From: Burkholderia sp. GAS332
Lineage (GTDB): Bacteria; Pseudomonadota; Gammaproteobacteria; Burkholderiales; Burkholderiaceae
DNA length: 64,000 nt
Assembly (NCBI GenBank): GCA_900142905.1
Contig: FSRV01000002.1
Span: 1,922,001 to 1,986,000 of the forward strand
Direction of reading: 5' to 3'
A model generated the notes under the pieces. The model was not told where the DNA came from. It searched no databases and worked only from the letters and a program-made list of their open reading frames with translations. The stretch's first letter is position 1. Each line of letters opens with the position of its first letter. Positions 18,701 through 26,633 of the stretch are shown here, piece after piece. A program made the translations under genes and the position numbers.

Positions 18701-19614
18701 AGCCGGCCAGCGTCGAAGTCAACAAGGTGTGGAACGCGCAGGTCTATCAGACCTTCCAAGGATCGCTGGCGAACAAGTATCCGTTTGCAGGCGATGCGAA
18801 GGTCGAAGCCGGCGCCGGCGAAATCGCCCAGGTGTTCGGGCCGGACGGCGCGATTGCCAAGTTCGTCGGCACCACGCTCGGACCGCTCGCGGTGCGCCGC
18901 GGCGACACGCTGACCTCACGCACATGGGGCGATATGGGTCTCGCACTGACGCCCGACTTCACCAGCGGTTTCGCGCGCTGGGTGGCGCCGCTCGCCGGCG
19001 GAGCTGCGACCTCGTCGGGCCAAAGCTCGGCTGAACCGCAGACCGTGTTCCAGATCCTGCCGCAGCCGAGCAGCGGCACCACGGAGTACACGCTCGCGAT
19101 CGACGGCCAGCAAATGCGTTACCGCAATACGCCGCCGCAGTGGACCAACTTCGTGTGGCCGAATCCGTCGGGCTCGCCGGGCGCCACGCTGAATGCCACG
19201 ACCTTCGACGGCCGTACGCTGCAACTGGTCAACGAGCCTGGCCGCTACGGTCTGGAGAAGCTGATCAACTCGGCGCAACGCAAGCGCCGTCCGGACGGCA
19301 CCTTCGATCTGTCGTGGACGCAAGGCAACGTGACGGTCGCGGTCAGCATGCGCATCATCAGCACGTCGCAGGCATCGGGCGGCGCCAGCAGCGACGCACC
19401 GCAACAGCAAAGCCTGCGCGGCTTGCGGCTGCCGTCGTCGGTGGCGGACGTGAGCGCCGCGGCGAATTCGGTCAATGCGACGGCCGCGGGTGGGCCAGTA
19501 CCAACAGGAACAACAGGAGCGCCAGGCGCCGCGCTAGCTGTCGCGCCGGCTTCGCCAGCGGCACGGTCGACAACGGCCGCCGCCGCGGTTTCGAACACAG
19601 GGGGTGCGCAATGA
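15706..19614 (+). CDS. tssM: T6SS membrane complex protein TssM (IcmF)
   Basis: Inner-membrane protein of 1302 residues, usual family length. Two N-terminal helices (about 12-32 and 36-58) flank the start of a cytosolic ATPase/GTPase-like domain with an intact Walker A, GNPAAGKSS, near residue 130. A third helix near 440-460 (FFGFVAVLALALGGWTW) leads to the large periplasmic part that contacts TssJ, and the C-terminus ends in an Ala/Gly-rich tail. With TssJ and TssL it forms the trans-envelope complex. ATG 15706 is chosen; an in-frame ATG 18 codons earlier is less typical. Its stop overlaps the tagF start (ATGA). Confidence 0.95.
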   Translation: MRRILNVLTHPRTLSIIGLLALAAVLFIGADTLQIDPMWPAIVLGAVIALWLLVWLVRRLRARRANDKLGEMLEQQAEKQESGPAPTPARQAELDVLRTRLVDAVKTIKTSKIGQMSGGSALYEMPWYIVIGNPAAGKSSAVLNSGLQFPFADKNNAVIHGIGGTRNCDWFFTTEGILLDTAGRYSVHEEDRTEWLGFLGLLKRFRPKAPINGIIVTASIAELTNSKPEFAINLAKNLRQRVQELTEKLEVFAPVYVMFTKADLITGFTEFFSGSDRHEYDRVWGATLPYEPDEKRDVVGLFDEHFEELYDGLKEISVAQMSINRGNKLSPGQLSFPLEFSAIKPALRAFLATLFETNPFQHKPIFRGFYFTSALQEGETNSAAATRIANRFGLSADSLPKPHSAFSKNGFFLRDLFSKVIFADRQTVKQFASPAKTRMRYATFFGFVAVLALALGGWTWSTIGNQQLADNVKADLDNVVRLQQNRNDLQSRLQAMDILEDRIDQLEQFRRDKPLAVSLGLYQGDRLEQHLLTEYYNGVRQILLDPVSQNLASFLKDVNAHPDQLAPLNRTPDAAAIPVSAHTAMAANSQGGLYSDASPTNVEDAYNALKTYLMLSDKRHVETAHLTDQLARFWRGWLETNRGNMPRDEMIRSAERMITFYLSRVSDNDWPMIDENLGLVDQTRENLRRVVRGMPARQRVYEEIKARASTRFAPMTIARIVGDNNTALVAGSYAIPGTFTREAWFQYVQPAIRDAATKELQAKDWVLNTSAHDDLTLEGSPEQIQKALVAMYKTEYAMHWQKFMQGIAVQNFGSFSQAVDAMNRLGDPQDSPIRKILETAYDQTSWDNPSLFNANLKRAQTGVTSWFKNWFSRAPTGQLNANIDINGNPVEVPMGPIGQEFSALGRIVVSGDNGSMLKGYMDTLSKVRTRFNVIKNQGDPGPGARQLMQQTLDGNGSELADSLKYVDEQMLTGLTDSQRKALRPLLVRPLMAAYAVVIQPASVEVNKVWNAQVYQTFQGSLANKYPFAGDAKVEAGAGEIAQVFGPDGAIAKFVGTTLGPLAVRRGDTLTSRTWGDMGLALTPDFTSGFARWVAPLAGGAATSSGQSSAEPQTVFQILPQPSSGTTEYTLAIDGQQMRYRNTPPQWTNFVWPNPSGSPGATLNATTFDGRTLQLVNEPGRYGLEKLINSAQRKRRPDGTFDLSWTQGNVTVAVSMRIISTSQASGGASSDAPQQQSLRGLRLPSSVADVSAAANSVNATAAGGPVPTGTTGAPGAALAVAPASPAARSTTAAAAVSNTGGAQ

Positions 19615-20603
19615 CGCAAACCGTGCAGGCGCAAATCGCCTACTTCGGCAAGATTCCGTCGCGCGGCGACTTCGTCAAAAGCGCGCATAACCCGCAGTTG
19701 CTGGCCACGCTCGACCGCTGGATCGCCGAAGCTATGGAACTGCTCACCGAGGATCCGCGCTGGAAGATCGTCTACGAAAACGCCAAGCCGATGCATTTCG
19801 CGTTCCTCGGTTCGCGCAGCAGGCTGGCGATTGCCGGACATATGGTGGCAAGCCAGGATCAATCGTCGCGGCGCTTTCCGTTTCTTGCCGCGACCGCGCT
19901 GGAAGTTGAAAGGCCGCTGACGTTTCTGGCGCACAGTCCACTGGCCTTTGCGCGCCTGTGGTCGCGCATTGCCTCGCAGATGAAACCCCTGCTCGGCGTA
20001 AGCGAGCAGGCCGGCGCGCTACAGGCGCTCGGCGAAACGCAGGTGCCGATCGAAATCGGCGCCGGCCCGGGCAATCCGCACGACGGCACCTTCAACGACT
20101 TCGTCGAGCATCAAACCCTCTCCGGCCTCGAACAGATGCTGCTGGCGAGCGGCCATCCGGTGCGCCTGCGTGGCGCGATGCTGGCGCTCGGTTCGCTGCT
20201 GCGTCCGGTGATGCAAAGCGGTTCGTCGCATCTCGAACGCGGGCTGACGTTGCCGCTGCCGAACGATCCGTTCTATCGCTCGCTCGTCGCGGCATTCTGG
20301 CTCGAACTGATCGCACCGTTCGTCTCACAGGCCGATTTTGAATTGGCGATTTTTATCGGCACGATTGCCGAGCGCGAGCGGCTCATCATCGGCTTTAACG
20401 GCGCCTCGGCCAAAACGCTGCATAGCGTGGTCGATCCGCAGGCGTACGCAGCACACAACATCGATATCGACGATCCCGAGTGGATCGACGAACACGCACA
20501 AAACGACCATGGCATCAGCAAGCTCGTCAGCTACCTCGACCAACCGCAACTGTCGTTGCGTGTCAGTATCGACACGTTCCGCGAAGCATTCACGGGAGCG
20601 TGA
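19611..20603 (+). CDS. tagF: Type VI secretion-associated protein TagF
   Basis: Cytosolic protein of 330 residues with the TagF domain at the N-terminus: AQIAYFGKIPSRGDFVK, then RFPFLAATALE. TagF represses T6SS assembly post-translationally, acting against the threonine phosphorylation pathway (Fha/PpkA) in Pseudomonas, and on the membrane complex in other bacteria. No ppkA, pppA or fha gene is present in this window, so here it may work independently of phosphorylation or with distant partners. It is translationally coupled to tssM and followed after 4 bp by the OmpA-like gene. Confidence 0.88.
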   Translation: MTQTVQAQIAYFGKIPSRGDFVKSAHNPQLLATLDRWIAEAMELLTEDPRWKIVYENAKPMHFAFLGSRSRLAIAGHMVASQDQSSRRFPFLAATALEVERPLTFLAHSPLAFARLWSRIASQMKPLLGVSEQAGALQALGETQVPIEIGAGPGNPHDGTFNDFVEHQTLSGLEQMLLASGHPVRLRGAMLALGSLLRPVMQSGSSHLERGLTLPLPNDPFYRSLVAAFWLELIAPFVSQADFELAIFIGTIAERERLIIGFNGASAKTLHSVVDPQAYAAHNIDIDDPEWIDEHAQNDHGISKLVSYLDQPQLSLRVSIDTFREAFTGA

Positions 20604-20607
20604 CACG

Positions 20608-21564
20608 ATGTTGAGCAAACACACGCGCATGGCCTCGTTGTTAGCGGGCCTTCTGATCAGCACGTTTGCCCATGCCGACAACGACGGCCCGGCACGCGTC
20701 ACCCCGGTCGACAACAGCGGCGTTTCGATTCATACGACCATCCTGCCCGCACCTTCGTCCGCACAGGCGGGCGATGCCGGGCCAGCGGTCAGCACGGCCG
20801 GGCTCGCCAGCGGCACCACGGGCGCCGGCACCGGCGCGATCAGCGCGTCGCCGCCACCCGCCAATGCCATGCCGGGCCAGGTCGTGGTGGGCGGCAAAGT
20901 GCCGGACGAAGCGACCAAGGCCGCGGTGCTCGCGCGTCTGCGCGACACCTACGGCGCGGCCAACGTAGTCGATCAGATCGAAATCGCCGACGTCGCGACG
21001 CCGCCGAACTGGTCCGCCAACGTGCAAAAGCTGATCGGCCCGCAGTTGAAGCAGATCAGTAAAGGCCAGTTGAAGATCGACGGCACCCAGATCGACGTAA
21101 AAGGTGAAGTGCACAACGAATCACAGCGCCAGCAGCTCGCGAGCGATATGGCGAACGCACTGAATCCGACCTATACGATCAAGAACGGCCTGCGCGTCAG
21201 TGCATCTGAACAAGGCCTGCTCGATCAGACTTTGGCGAACCGCACGATCGAGTTCGAGACCGGCAGCGCGACGCTCACGCCGCAAGGCCGCGCGATTCTC
21301 GATCAAATGGCGGCGGTGCTGTCGAAGATGCAGACGAAGACGGTGGCGATCATCGGCCATACCGACAACTCGGGCAATCGCACGTCGAATATTGCGCTCA
21401 GCCAGGCGCGGGCGGATGCGGTGAAGGGTTATCTGGTCGCCAAGGGCATCCCGCCCGAACAGATGACGACCACCGGAGTCGGTCCGGATCAGCCGATCGC
21501 ATCGAACGATACGACTGACGGGCGCGCACGTAACCGGCGCATTGAGTTCCGCGCGGGGTCCTGA
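20608..21564 (+). CDS. OmpA-family peptidoglycan-binding protein of the T6SS cluster
   Basis: Exported protein of 318 residues with a signal peptide ending at FAHA-D (about residue 23), a low-complexity linker, a BON-like middle region (VVVGGKVPDEATKAAVLARL and QIDVKGEVHNESQRQQLASD) and a C-terminal OmpA domain (about 205-315) with IEFETGSATLTPQG, GHTDNSGN and the peptidoglycan-contacting SQARADAVKGYL and RARNRRIEF. It is the last gene of the tssM-tagF unit. In related clusters the protein at this place anchors the complex to the wall (TagN or TagL-like); the exact equivalent is uncertain, so I give no symbol. Confidence 0.82.
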   Translation: MLSKHTRMASLLAGLLISTFAHADNDGPARVTPVDNSGVSIHTTILPAPSSAQAGDAGPAVSTAGLASGTTGAGTGAISASPPPANAMPGQVVVGGKVPDEATKAAVLARLRDTYGAANVVDQIEIADVATPPNWSANVQKLIGPQLKQISKGQLKIDGTQIDVKGEVHNESQRQQLASDMANALNPTYTIKNGLRVSASEQGLLDQTLANRTIEFETGSATLTPQGRAILDQMAAVLSKMQTKTVAIIGHTDNSGNRTSNIALSQARADAVKGYLVAKGIPPEQMTTTGVGPDQPIASNDTTDGRARNRRIEFRAGS

Positions 21565-21590
21565 GTTGTTGTTTGCCTGACCGTAGGGTT

Positions 21591-21629
21591 AAAAAAAAGC
21601 CTGGCACCGAAGTTCGATGCCAGGCTTTT
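21591..21629. terminator. Bidirectional intrinsic terminator
   Basis: GCCTGGCA (21599-21606) and TGCCAGGC (21618-21625) form an 8-bp stem with an 11-nt loop, preceded by eight A and followed by TTTT. It separates the convergent ompA-like and tssA transcripts and can end both. Confidence 0.9.
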
Positions 21630-21649
21630 CTGTCTGCACGATGGACGTG

Positions 21650-22759
21650 CTAGCTGTTTTCTTCGGGCTTCACGCCCAGCAGTTCGCGAATATGCGCGAG
21701 CGACCCATCGTCTTTCACGACCGACGAAAGCCACTGATGCAAAGGCATATCCGCGCATTCCGCCGCCTTGTCAGCAAGGTAAGCGGCCGGATTATGCGGC
21801 TCGGTGCTGCGAAAGAATTTGGCCACGGCACGCAACTGCGCGACGGCTTGCGCGCGGCTCTGGATTCCTGCAATCGGGCTGATCGTGGTCGGCATGGTCG
21901 TCAACACGGGTTCCTCGCGTTGCGGTGAAGTCTTGAAGGTGGGCTCGGCGCGTTCATGTTCTTCCGCCTTCGGCGCTTTCGGCGCCGCCGCCTCAGCGCT
22001 CACGCCCAGTTCGCGTGCGAAGCGTTCCACCAACCGGTAGACGCTCTCATACGCATCCTTCGCCTGGCGGAAACTCGGCGCCGAATCGGCGGCACGCTGG
22101 TCCAGTTCCTGTTCGAGCGCGAGCATCGCCGCTTCGAACGCTTTCAGATCGACCAGCAGCGCTGAATAAAAAGCCGGTGGCGTGGCGCGTTTCGACGCCT
22201 CGATCTGCTCGATGGAGGGCTTGCCGCGCGCAATATCGTCGGCGTGATCCGGATCGCGCTTGACCGCTTGCGCGACATGCGTGGCCACGTCCCAATCGAT
22301 CGTGCTGTACGAGCTGCCTTGCGACGACGTGAGCGGCATCGCCCGCAGCAGATCGCCGGTGCGGCCGACCAGCCACGCGACATTGCCGAGGCGATATTCG
22401 GTGTCGTCGCCTTCCGGCAGCGGATGCACATGATCCCAGTACTTTTCGCACAGCCCCGTCAGCAGCGCATAGCCTTGCGTGAGACCCGTCACTCCCTCTT
22501 CGATGGCAAGCGCCTCGGTGAGCCAGACAGCGAGGCGCAAGTCTTTGGTCTGCGTCTGAAGCAGGCTACTCGAGCGTTCGACCACGAATGGCCAGTCGGC
22601 CTCTTTGATGTCCGTGACCCATTCGCCCTGATCCAGCGACGGGTCTTCAAAACGGCGCGCGTGCTGGATCGCGTCGAAATCCGCTGAAAACAGCAGGTCT
22701 TCGCCACAAGGTGAGGCCTCGCTGATCGGCGCCAGCAGCGTGTTCAGATTAGTCGGCAT
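21650..22759 (-). CDS. tssA: T6SS baseplate/tail assembly protein TssA
   Basis: Cytosolic protein of 369 residues with the ImpA N-terminal domain (SEASPCGEDLLFSADFDAI, KDLRLAVWLTEALAIEEG and the KYWDHVHPLPEGDDTEYRL core). The C-terminal ~100 residues are short and carry VAQLRAVAKFFRSTEPHNPAAYLADKAAE. TssA coordinates baseplate assembly and tube-sheath polymerisation. ATG 22759 (MPTNLNTLL) is preferred over one 4 codons upstream. It is the last gene of the minus-strand T6SS operon, 66 bp after clpV. Confidence 0.92.
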   Translation of the reverse strand: MPTNLNTLLAPISEASPCGEDLLFSADFDAIQHARRFEDPSLDQGEWVTDIKEADWPFVVERSSSLLQTQTKDLRLAVWLTEALAIEEGVTGLTQGYALLTGLCEKYWDHVHPLPEGDDTEYRLGNVAWLVGRTGDLLRAMPLTSSQGSSYSTIDWDVATHVAQAVKRDPDHADDIARGKPSIEQIEASKRATPPAFYSALLVDLKAFEAAMLALEQELDQRAADSAPSFRQAKDAYESVYRLVERFARELGVSAEAAAPKAPKAEEHERAEPTFKTSPQREEPVLTTMPTTISPIAGIQSRAQAVAQLRAVAKFFRSTEPHNPAAYLADKAAECADMPLHQWLSSVVKDDGSLAHIRELLGVKPEENS

Positions 22760-22825
22760 GACAGAAAGCAATAAGGTTCCGGTACGGCATTAAAACAGAT
22801 TGGCAAGCAGGCGGGGCATGCCCGC

Positions 22826-25501
22826 TCACACAACCGTGTATTCGAATTCGCCCGCTTCGCTCGCGCGGACCGCGATGCGTTCGATCGCGGCGCCGTTGGC
22901 AATGCGCTCCAGCACCTGCTGCGCGACCTCAGGCAAGAGCGTGCCGTTCAGAATGTGGTCGACATTGCGCGCGCCGGAGTCCACTTCGGTGCAGCGCGCC
23001 AGCACAGCGTCAATCAGCGACTCGTCCCACTCGAACACCGCCTTGTGATTCGACTCGATGCGGCGGCGAATCCGCTCCAGCTTCAAGTCGATGATTTCGG
23101 CGAGCACGTCGTCGGAGATCGGGTAGTACGGCACCACTTTCAGGCGGCCGAGGAACGCCGGCTTGAACGCCTTGTACAGTTGCGGGCGCAACGTCTCCGC
23201 GAGTTCGTCCGCATCCGGCAGTTCTTCGGCGCTTTTGTTCAGGCATGCCTGCATCACCGCCTGCGAGCCGACGTTCGAGGTCAGAATGATCAGCGTGTTG
23301 CGGAAATCGATCTCGCGTCCTTCGGCGTCGTCCATCGTGCCCTTGTCGAACACCTGGAAGAACATTTCCAGCACATCCGGGTGCGCCTTTTCCACTTCGT
23401 CGAGCAGCACGACCGAATACGGATTGCGACGCACCGCTTCGGTCAGCACACCGCCCTCGCCGTAACCGACGTAGCCCGGCGGCGAGCCCTTCAGGCCCGA
23501 CACGCTGTGCGCTTCCTGATACTCGCTCATGTTGATCGTGACCATCTTGCGTTCGCCGCCGTACAGCACGTCGGCGAGTGCCAGCGCGGTTTCAGTCTTG
23601 CCGACACCCGACGGCCCGACGAACATGAACACGCCGCGCGGTTTATTCGGGTCTTCGAGACTCGCGCTGGCGGTGCGCACGCGCTGTGCGATCGCATCGA
23701 GTGCGTGGTCCTGCCCGATCACGCGGGCGGCCAGCAGCGGCTGCAGGTTCAGCACGGTCTGGATTTCGTCCTTGATCATGCGGCCGAGCGGAATGCCGGT
23801 CCATGAAGCGACGATTTCGGCGACCACGTGGCCATCGACCTGCAAGGGAACCATGGGCTGGCCACCCTGCAAGGCGTGCAACTCCGCAACGCGCGTGGCC
23901 AGCGTTTCGCGCGCCGTCTGTGCCTTGTCGGCCTGCCCCGCGTCCGCGCTACTCACCCGCGCGGCGTCGATTTCAGCACGCAGGCCGACGATCTCCGTCA
24001 CCAAGGCGCGCTCCTTGTCGTAGCGCGCTTCGTCTTCGGCTAGGTCTTTCACGTCTTCTTCGCGCAGGCTGCGCAGTTCCGCGAGCCGCTCGTCGTGCAG
24101 CGCCCCGCTCGCCACTTCGCGTTCCAGCGCGGCGATTTCGGCGTCGATGCGTTCGAGTCGTTTCTTCGTGTCGTCAATCGCGGCAGGGGTCGAGCTATGC
24201 GCGAGCGCGACTTTCGCGCAGGCCGTGTCGAGCACGCTGATCGCCTTGTCCGGCAGTTGACGGCCGCTGATGTAGCGATGCGACAGACGTACCGCTTCGG
24301 TGATCGCATCGTCCAGCACGCGGACGTTGAAGTGCTTTTCCATCAACGCGGCCATACCGCGCAACATAGCCGCCGCGAGCGTCTCGCTCGGCTCCTCGAT
24401 CTTCACGACCTGAAAACGCCGCGCCAGCGCCGCATCTTTCTCGAAGTACTTCTTGTATTCGCTCCACGTGGTCGCCGCAATGGTGCGCAATTCGCCGCGC
24501 GCCAAGGCCGGCTTCAGCAGATTCGCCGCATCGTTCTGCCCGGCCTGGCCACCGGCGCCGATGATCGTATGCGCTTCGTCGATAAACAGAATGATCGGAT
24601 GCGGGCTCTTCTTCACCTCGTCGATCACATTCTTCAGGCGGTTCTCGAATTCGCCTTTGACGCTCGCGCCCGCTTGCAGCAGCCCCATATCGAGCACGTG
24701 CAACGCGACGCCTTTCAGCGGCGCGGGCACGTCGTCGGCCGCAATGCGCAGCGCGAGACCTTCGACCACCGCCGTTTTACCGACGCCCGCCTCGCCCGTC
24801 ATGATGGGATTGTTCTGCCGGCGACGCATCAGGATGTCGATGGTCTGGCGAATCTCGCCTTCACGGCCGATCACCGGGTCAATCTTGCCTTCACGCGCGC
24901 GCTGCGTGAGATTGCTGGTGTAGGTATCGAGCGCGGGGGTTTTCGAGGGTGCACCCAGCGCAGAGTCGGCCGCAGCCGCATCGCTCACGCCTTCCGCAGC
25001 GTTCTCTGCGCCATTGCTGCGCTCGACTTCACGCGATCCCGCGGTGAGTTCGTCAAATTTGTGCTTCAGATCCGTCACCCGCACGTCGCGCAGCAGCGGC
25101 GACATGCGTTCGGCGAACTGCGCAAGGTCCGGCGCCGTCAACAATGCGAGCAGCAAATGCCCCGAGCGAATTCGCCCGATCTGCGAATCGAGCGAGGCGA
25201 TCAACCACGCCTGCTCGAGTAAGTCGATCAAATGCTTCGAGAACACCGGCGTACGCGTATTGCCGGTCTTCAAGCGCTGCAATTCGCGCTCGATATCCGC
25301 GCGCAAAGCATGCGCATCGACCCTGCTCGCGCGCAGCGCCAGCGTGACATCGCTCGCCGGCTCATCCAGCAACGCCAGCAACAGATGTTCGAGGTCGACC
25401 TCATAGTGACCGCGCGCGAGACAGTTGTTCGCGGCGAGCAAAGCCGCCTGCCGGCAGGTCGGATTCAGTTTGGCGATCAGGGTATTGAGGGACGTGCTCA
25501 T
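22826..25501 (-). CDS. tssH: T6SS sheath-disassembly ATPase TssH (ClpV)
   Basis: Hexameric AAA+ unfoldase of 891 residues that recycles contracted TssBC sheath. The N-domain (about 1-150) is followed by AAA1 with Walker A GEAGVGKTA (about residue 247) and Walker B ILFIDEAH, a coiled-coil middle domain (about 420-540) and AAA2 with Walker A GPSGVGKTE and Walker B VVLLDEVEKAH. All key residues are present. The ClpV family is told from ClpB by its T6SS location and N-domain. It sits 37 bp downstream of tssG in the operon. Confidence 0.95.
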   Translation of the reverse strand: MSTSLNTLIAKLNPTCRQAALLAANNCLARGHYEVDLEHLLLALLDEPASDVTLALRASRVDAHALRADIERELQRLKTGNTRTPVFSKHLIDLLEQAWLIASLDSQIGRIRSGHLLLALLTAPDLAQFAERMSPLLRDVRVTDLKHKFDELTAGSREVERSNGAENAAEGVSDAAAADSALGAPSKTPALDTYTSNLTQRAREGKIDPVIGREGEIRQTIDILMRRRQNNPIMTGEAGVGKTAVVEGLALRIAADDVPAPLKGVALHVLDMGLLQAGASVKGEFENRLKNVIDEVKKSPHPIILFIDEAHTIIGAGGQAGQNDAANLLKPALARGELRTIAATTWSEYKKYFEKDAALARRFQVVKIEEPSETLAAAMLRGMAALMEKHFNVRVLDDAITEAVRLSHRYISGRQLPDKAISVLDTACAKVALAHSSTPAAIDDTKKRLERIDAEIAALEREVASGALHDERLAELRSLREEDVKDLAEDEARYDKERALVTEIVGLRAEIDAARVSSADAGQADKAQTARETLATRVAELHALQGGQPMVPLQVDGHVVAEIVASWTGIPLGRMIKDEIQTVLNLQPLLAARVIGQDHALDAIAQRVRTASASLEDPNKPRGVFMFVGPSGVGKTETALALADVLYGGERKMVTINMSEYQEAHSVSGLKGSPPGYVGYGEGGVLTEAVRRNPYSVVLLDEVEKAHPDVLEMFFQVFDKGTMDDAEGREIDFRNTLIILTSNVGSQAVMQACLNKSAEELPDADELAETLRPQLYKAFKPAFLGRLKVVPYYPISDDVLAEIIDLKLERIRRRIESNHKAVFEWDESLIDAVLARCTEVDSGARNVDHILNGTLLPEVAQQVLERIANGAAIERIAVRASEAGEFEYTVV

Positions 25502-25538
25502 GTCGTGCGATCCGGAGGTTCTAGTTCTATCGTTATGG

Positions 25539-26633
25539 TCAGTGAATCACGTGCAATTCATAGCGGGCATCCGCGCGGTCGCTGTCGGCTTCTCTCGTAC
25601 ACAGAAATGCGTCCCAGCCGAGGCGCGCGCCGCCGCTCAGCATGCTTGGCCCCACTTCCGCGCGGCGCAGTACCAGCGAGACCTCGTACTCGAGCGTCAC
25701 GCCGGCGAGCAGCGTCAGCATGCGTTCCAGCGCCACAGCGCGGTCGGCGCCAGGTAAAAACGCTTCGTAGTCGGCCTTGTCGAGCGGTCCGATCACCAGC
25801 CGCGCACGCATGTCGCGCTGCCAGACCCGCTCGCCCGCGAGCGCCGTAGCACCGAGCGTCGCGTTGACACCACCGAGCACGGTCAATTGATCGCGCGGCA
25901 CGTCGTACCATTTGCCGACGAACTGCTCGACCCGCACTCGCACCTTGAAATACTCGGACAGTGTGCGTTGCAAATAGGCCGCTGAAACCGGCCGGTGCCG
26001 CGCGGCCAGCGCATAACCGGCAATCGCTTCATCGAATAGCGCGCCATCGCCGCTTTGCAGACTGTTGCGCGTGTCGTCATCGGCGACGCCCGCCAGCGCG
26101 AGCAACAGCGGCAGATAGCGTTCGTCGCGATCCAGTTCGTAATGAAACGGCAGCCTGTACTTCTTCCACGCCGCGTAGAACAGTGCCGTCGCACGATTCG
26201 AGAACACGTCGAAGAATTCGCGCGCGGCCCGGTCGCGCTGAATCTGCTCACGCGCGATGATCTGCTCGGTGTAATGCAGCGGCAATGCGCCCTGCCCGCC
26301 GAGCAAACCGAAAAACGCCGGTGTGATATCGACCTTGCGGAGCGAACCCGCCTCAAGCGCCGCAGTGCGTTGCGGCTTCTCTTTCAGCGCGGTGCCTGCA
26401 TCGTCGTAAGACTGTACGCTGTGAATTTCGCTGGGCGGAAACGACATCGACAGCGAATTGCGAAAGGCAATCCGCTGCGCGACGATTTCGCCGGGGCGTC
26501 CATGACTTGACGGCGCTTGCTGCGCGAACCACTTCTCGAGAATCCGCACTGCCTGAAAGAATTCAAAGCGATGCGGCTCGTCGAGAAGTTGCTCGACTAC
26601 GCCAGGATCGATTCGCCGCTGCGCGGTTTGCAT
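25539..26633 (-). CDS. tssG: T6SS baseplate protein TssG
   Basis: Cytosolic wedge component of 364 residues. Typical family features are the opening VVEQLLDEPHRFEFFQAVRILEKW, the conserved LRKVDITPAFFGLLGGQGALPLHYTE, then FFDVFSNRATALFYAAWKKY. TssG binds TssF in a 2:1 F:G complex and joins TssE and TssK in the baseplate. Its start lies 37 bp inside tssF in another frame, so translation of the two is coupled. Confidence 0.93.
   Translation of the reverse strand: MQTAQRRIDPGVVEQLLDEPHRFEFFQAVRILEKWFAQQAPSSHGRPGEIVAQRIAFRNSLSMSFPPSEIHSVQSYDDAGTALKEKPQRTAALEAGSLRKVDITPAFFGLLGGQGALPLHYTEQIIAREQIQRDRAAREFFDVFSNRATALFYAAWKKYRLPFHYELDRDERYLPLLLALAGVADDDTRNSLQSGDGALFDEAIAGYALAARHRPVSAAYLQRTLSEYFKVRVRVEQFVGKWYDVPRDQLTVLGGVNATLGATALAGERVWQRDMRARLVIGPLDKADYEAFLPGADRAVALERMLTLLAGVTLEYEVSLVLRRAEVGPSMLSGGARLGWDAFLCTREADSDRADARYELHVIH

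Noticed and set aside
15853..18759. 968-codon open frame antisense to tssM
   Set aside because: It is a mirror of the high-GC tssM coding frame; composition is Arg/Val/His-rich with no known domain.
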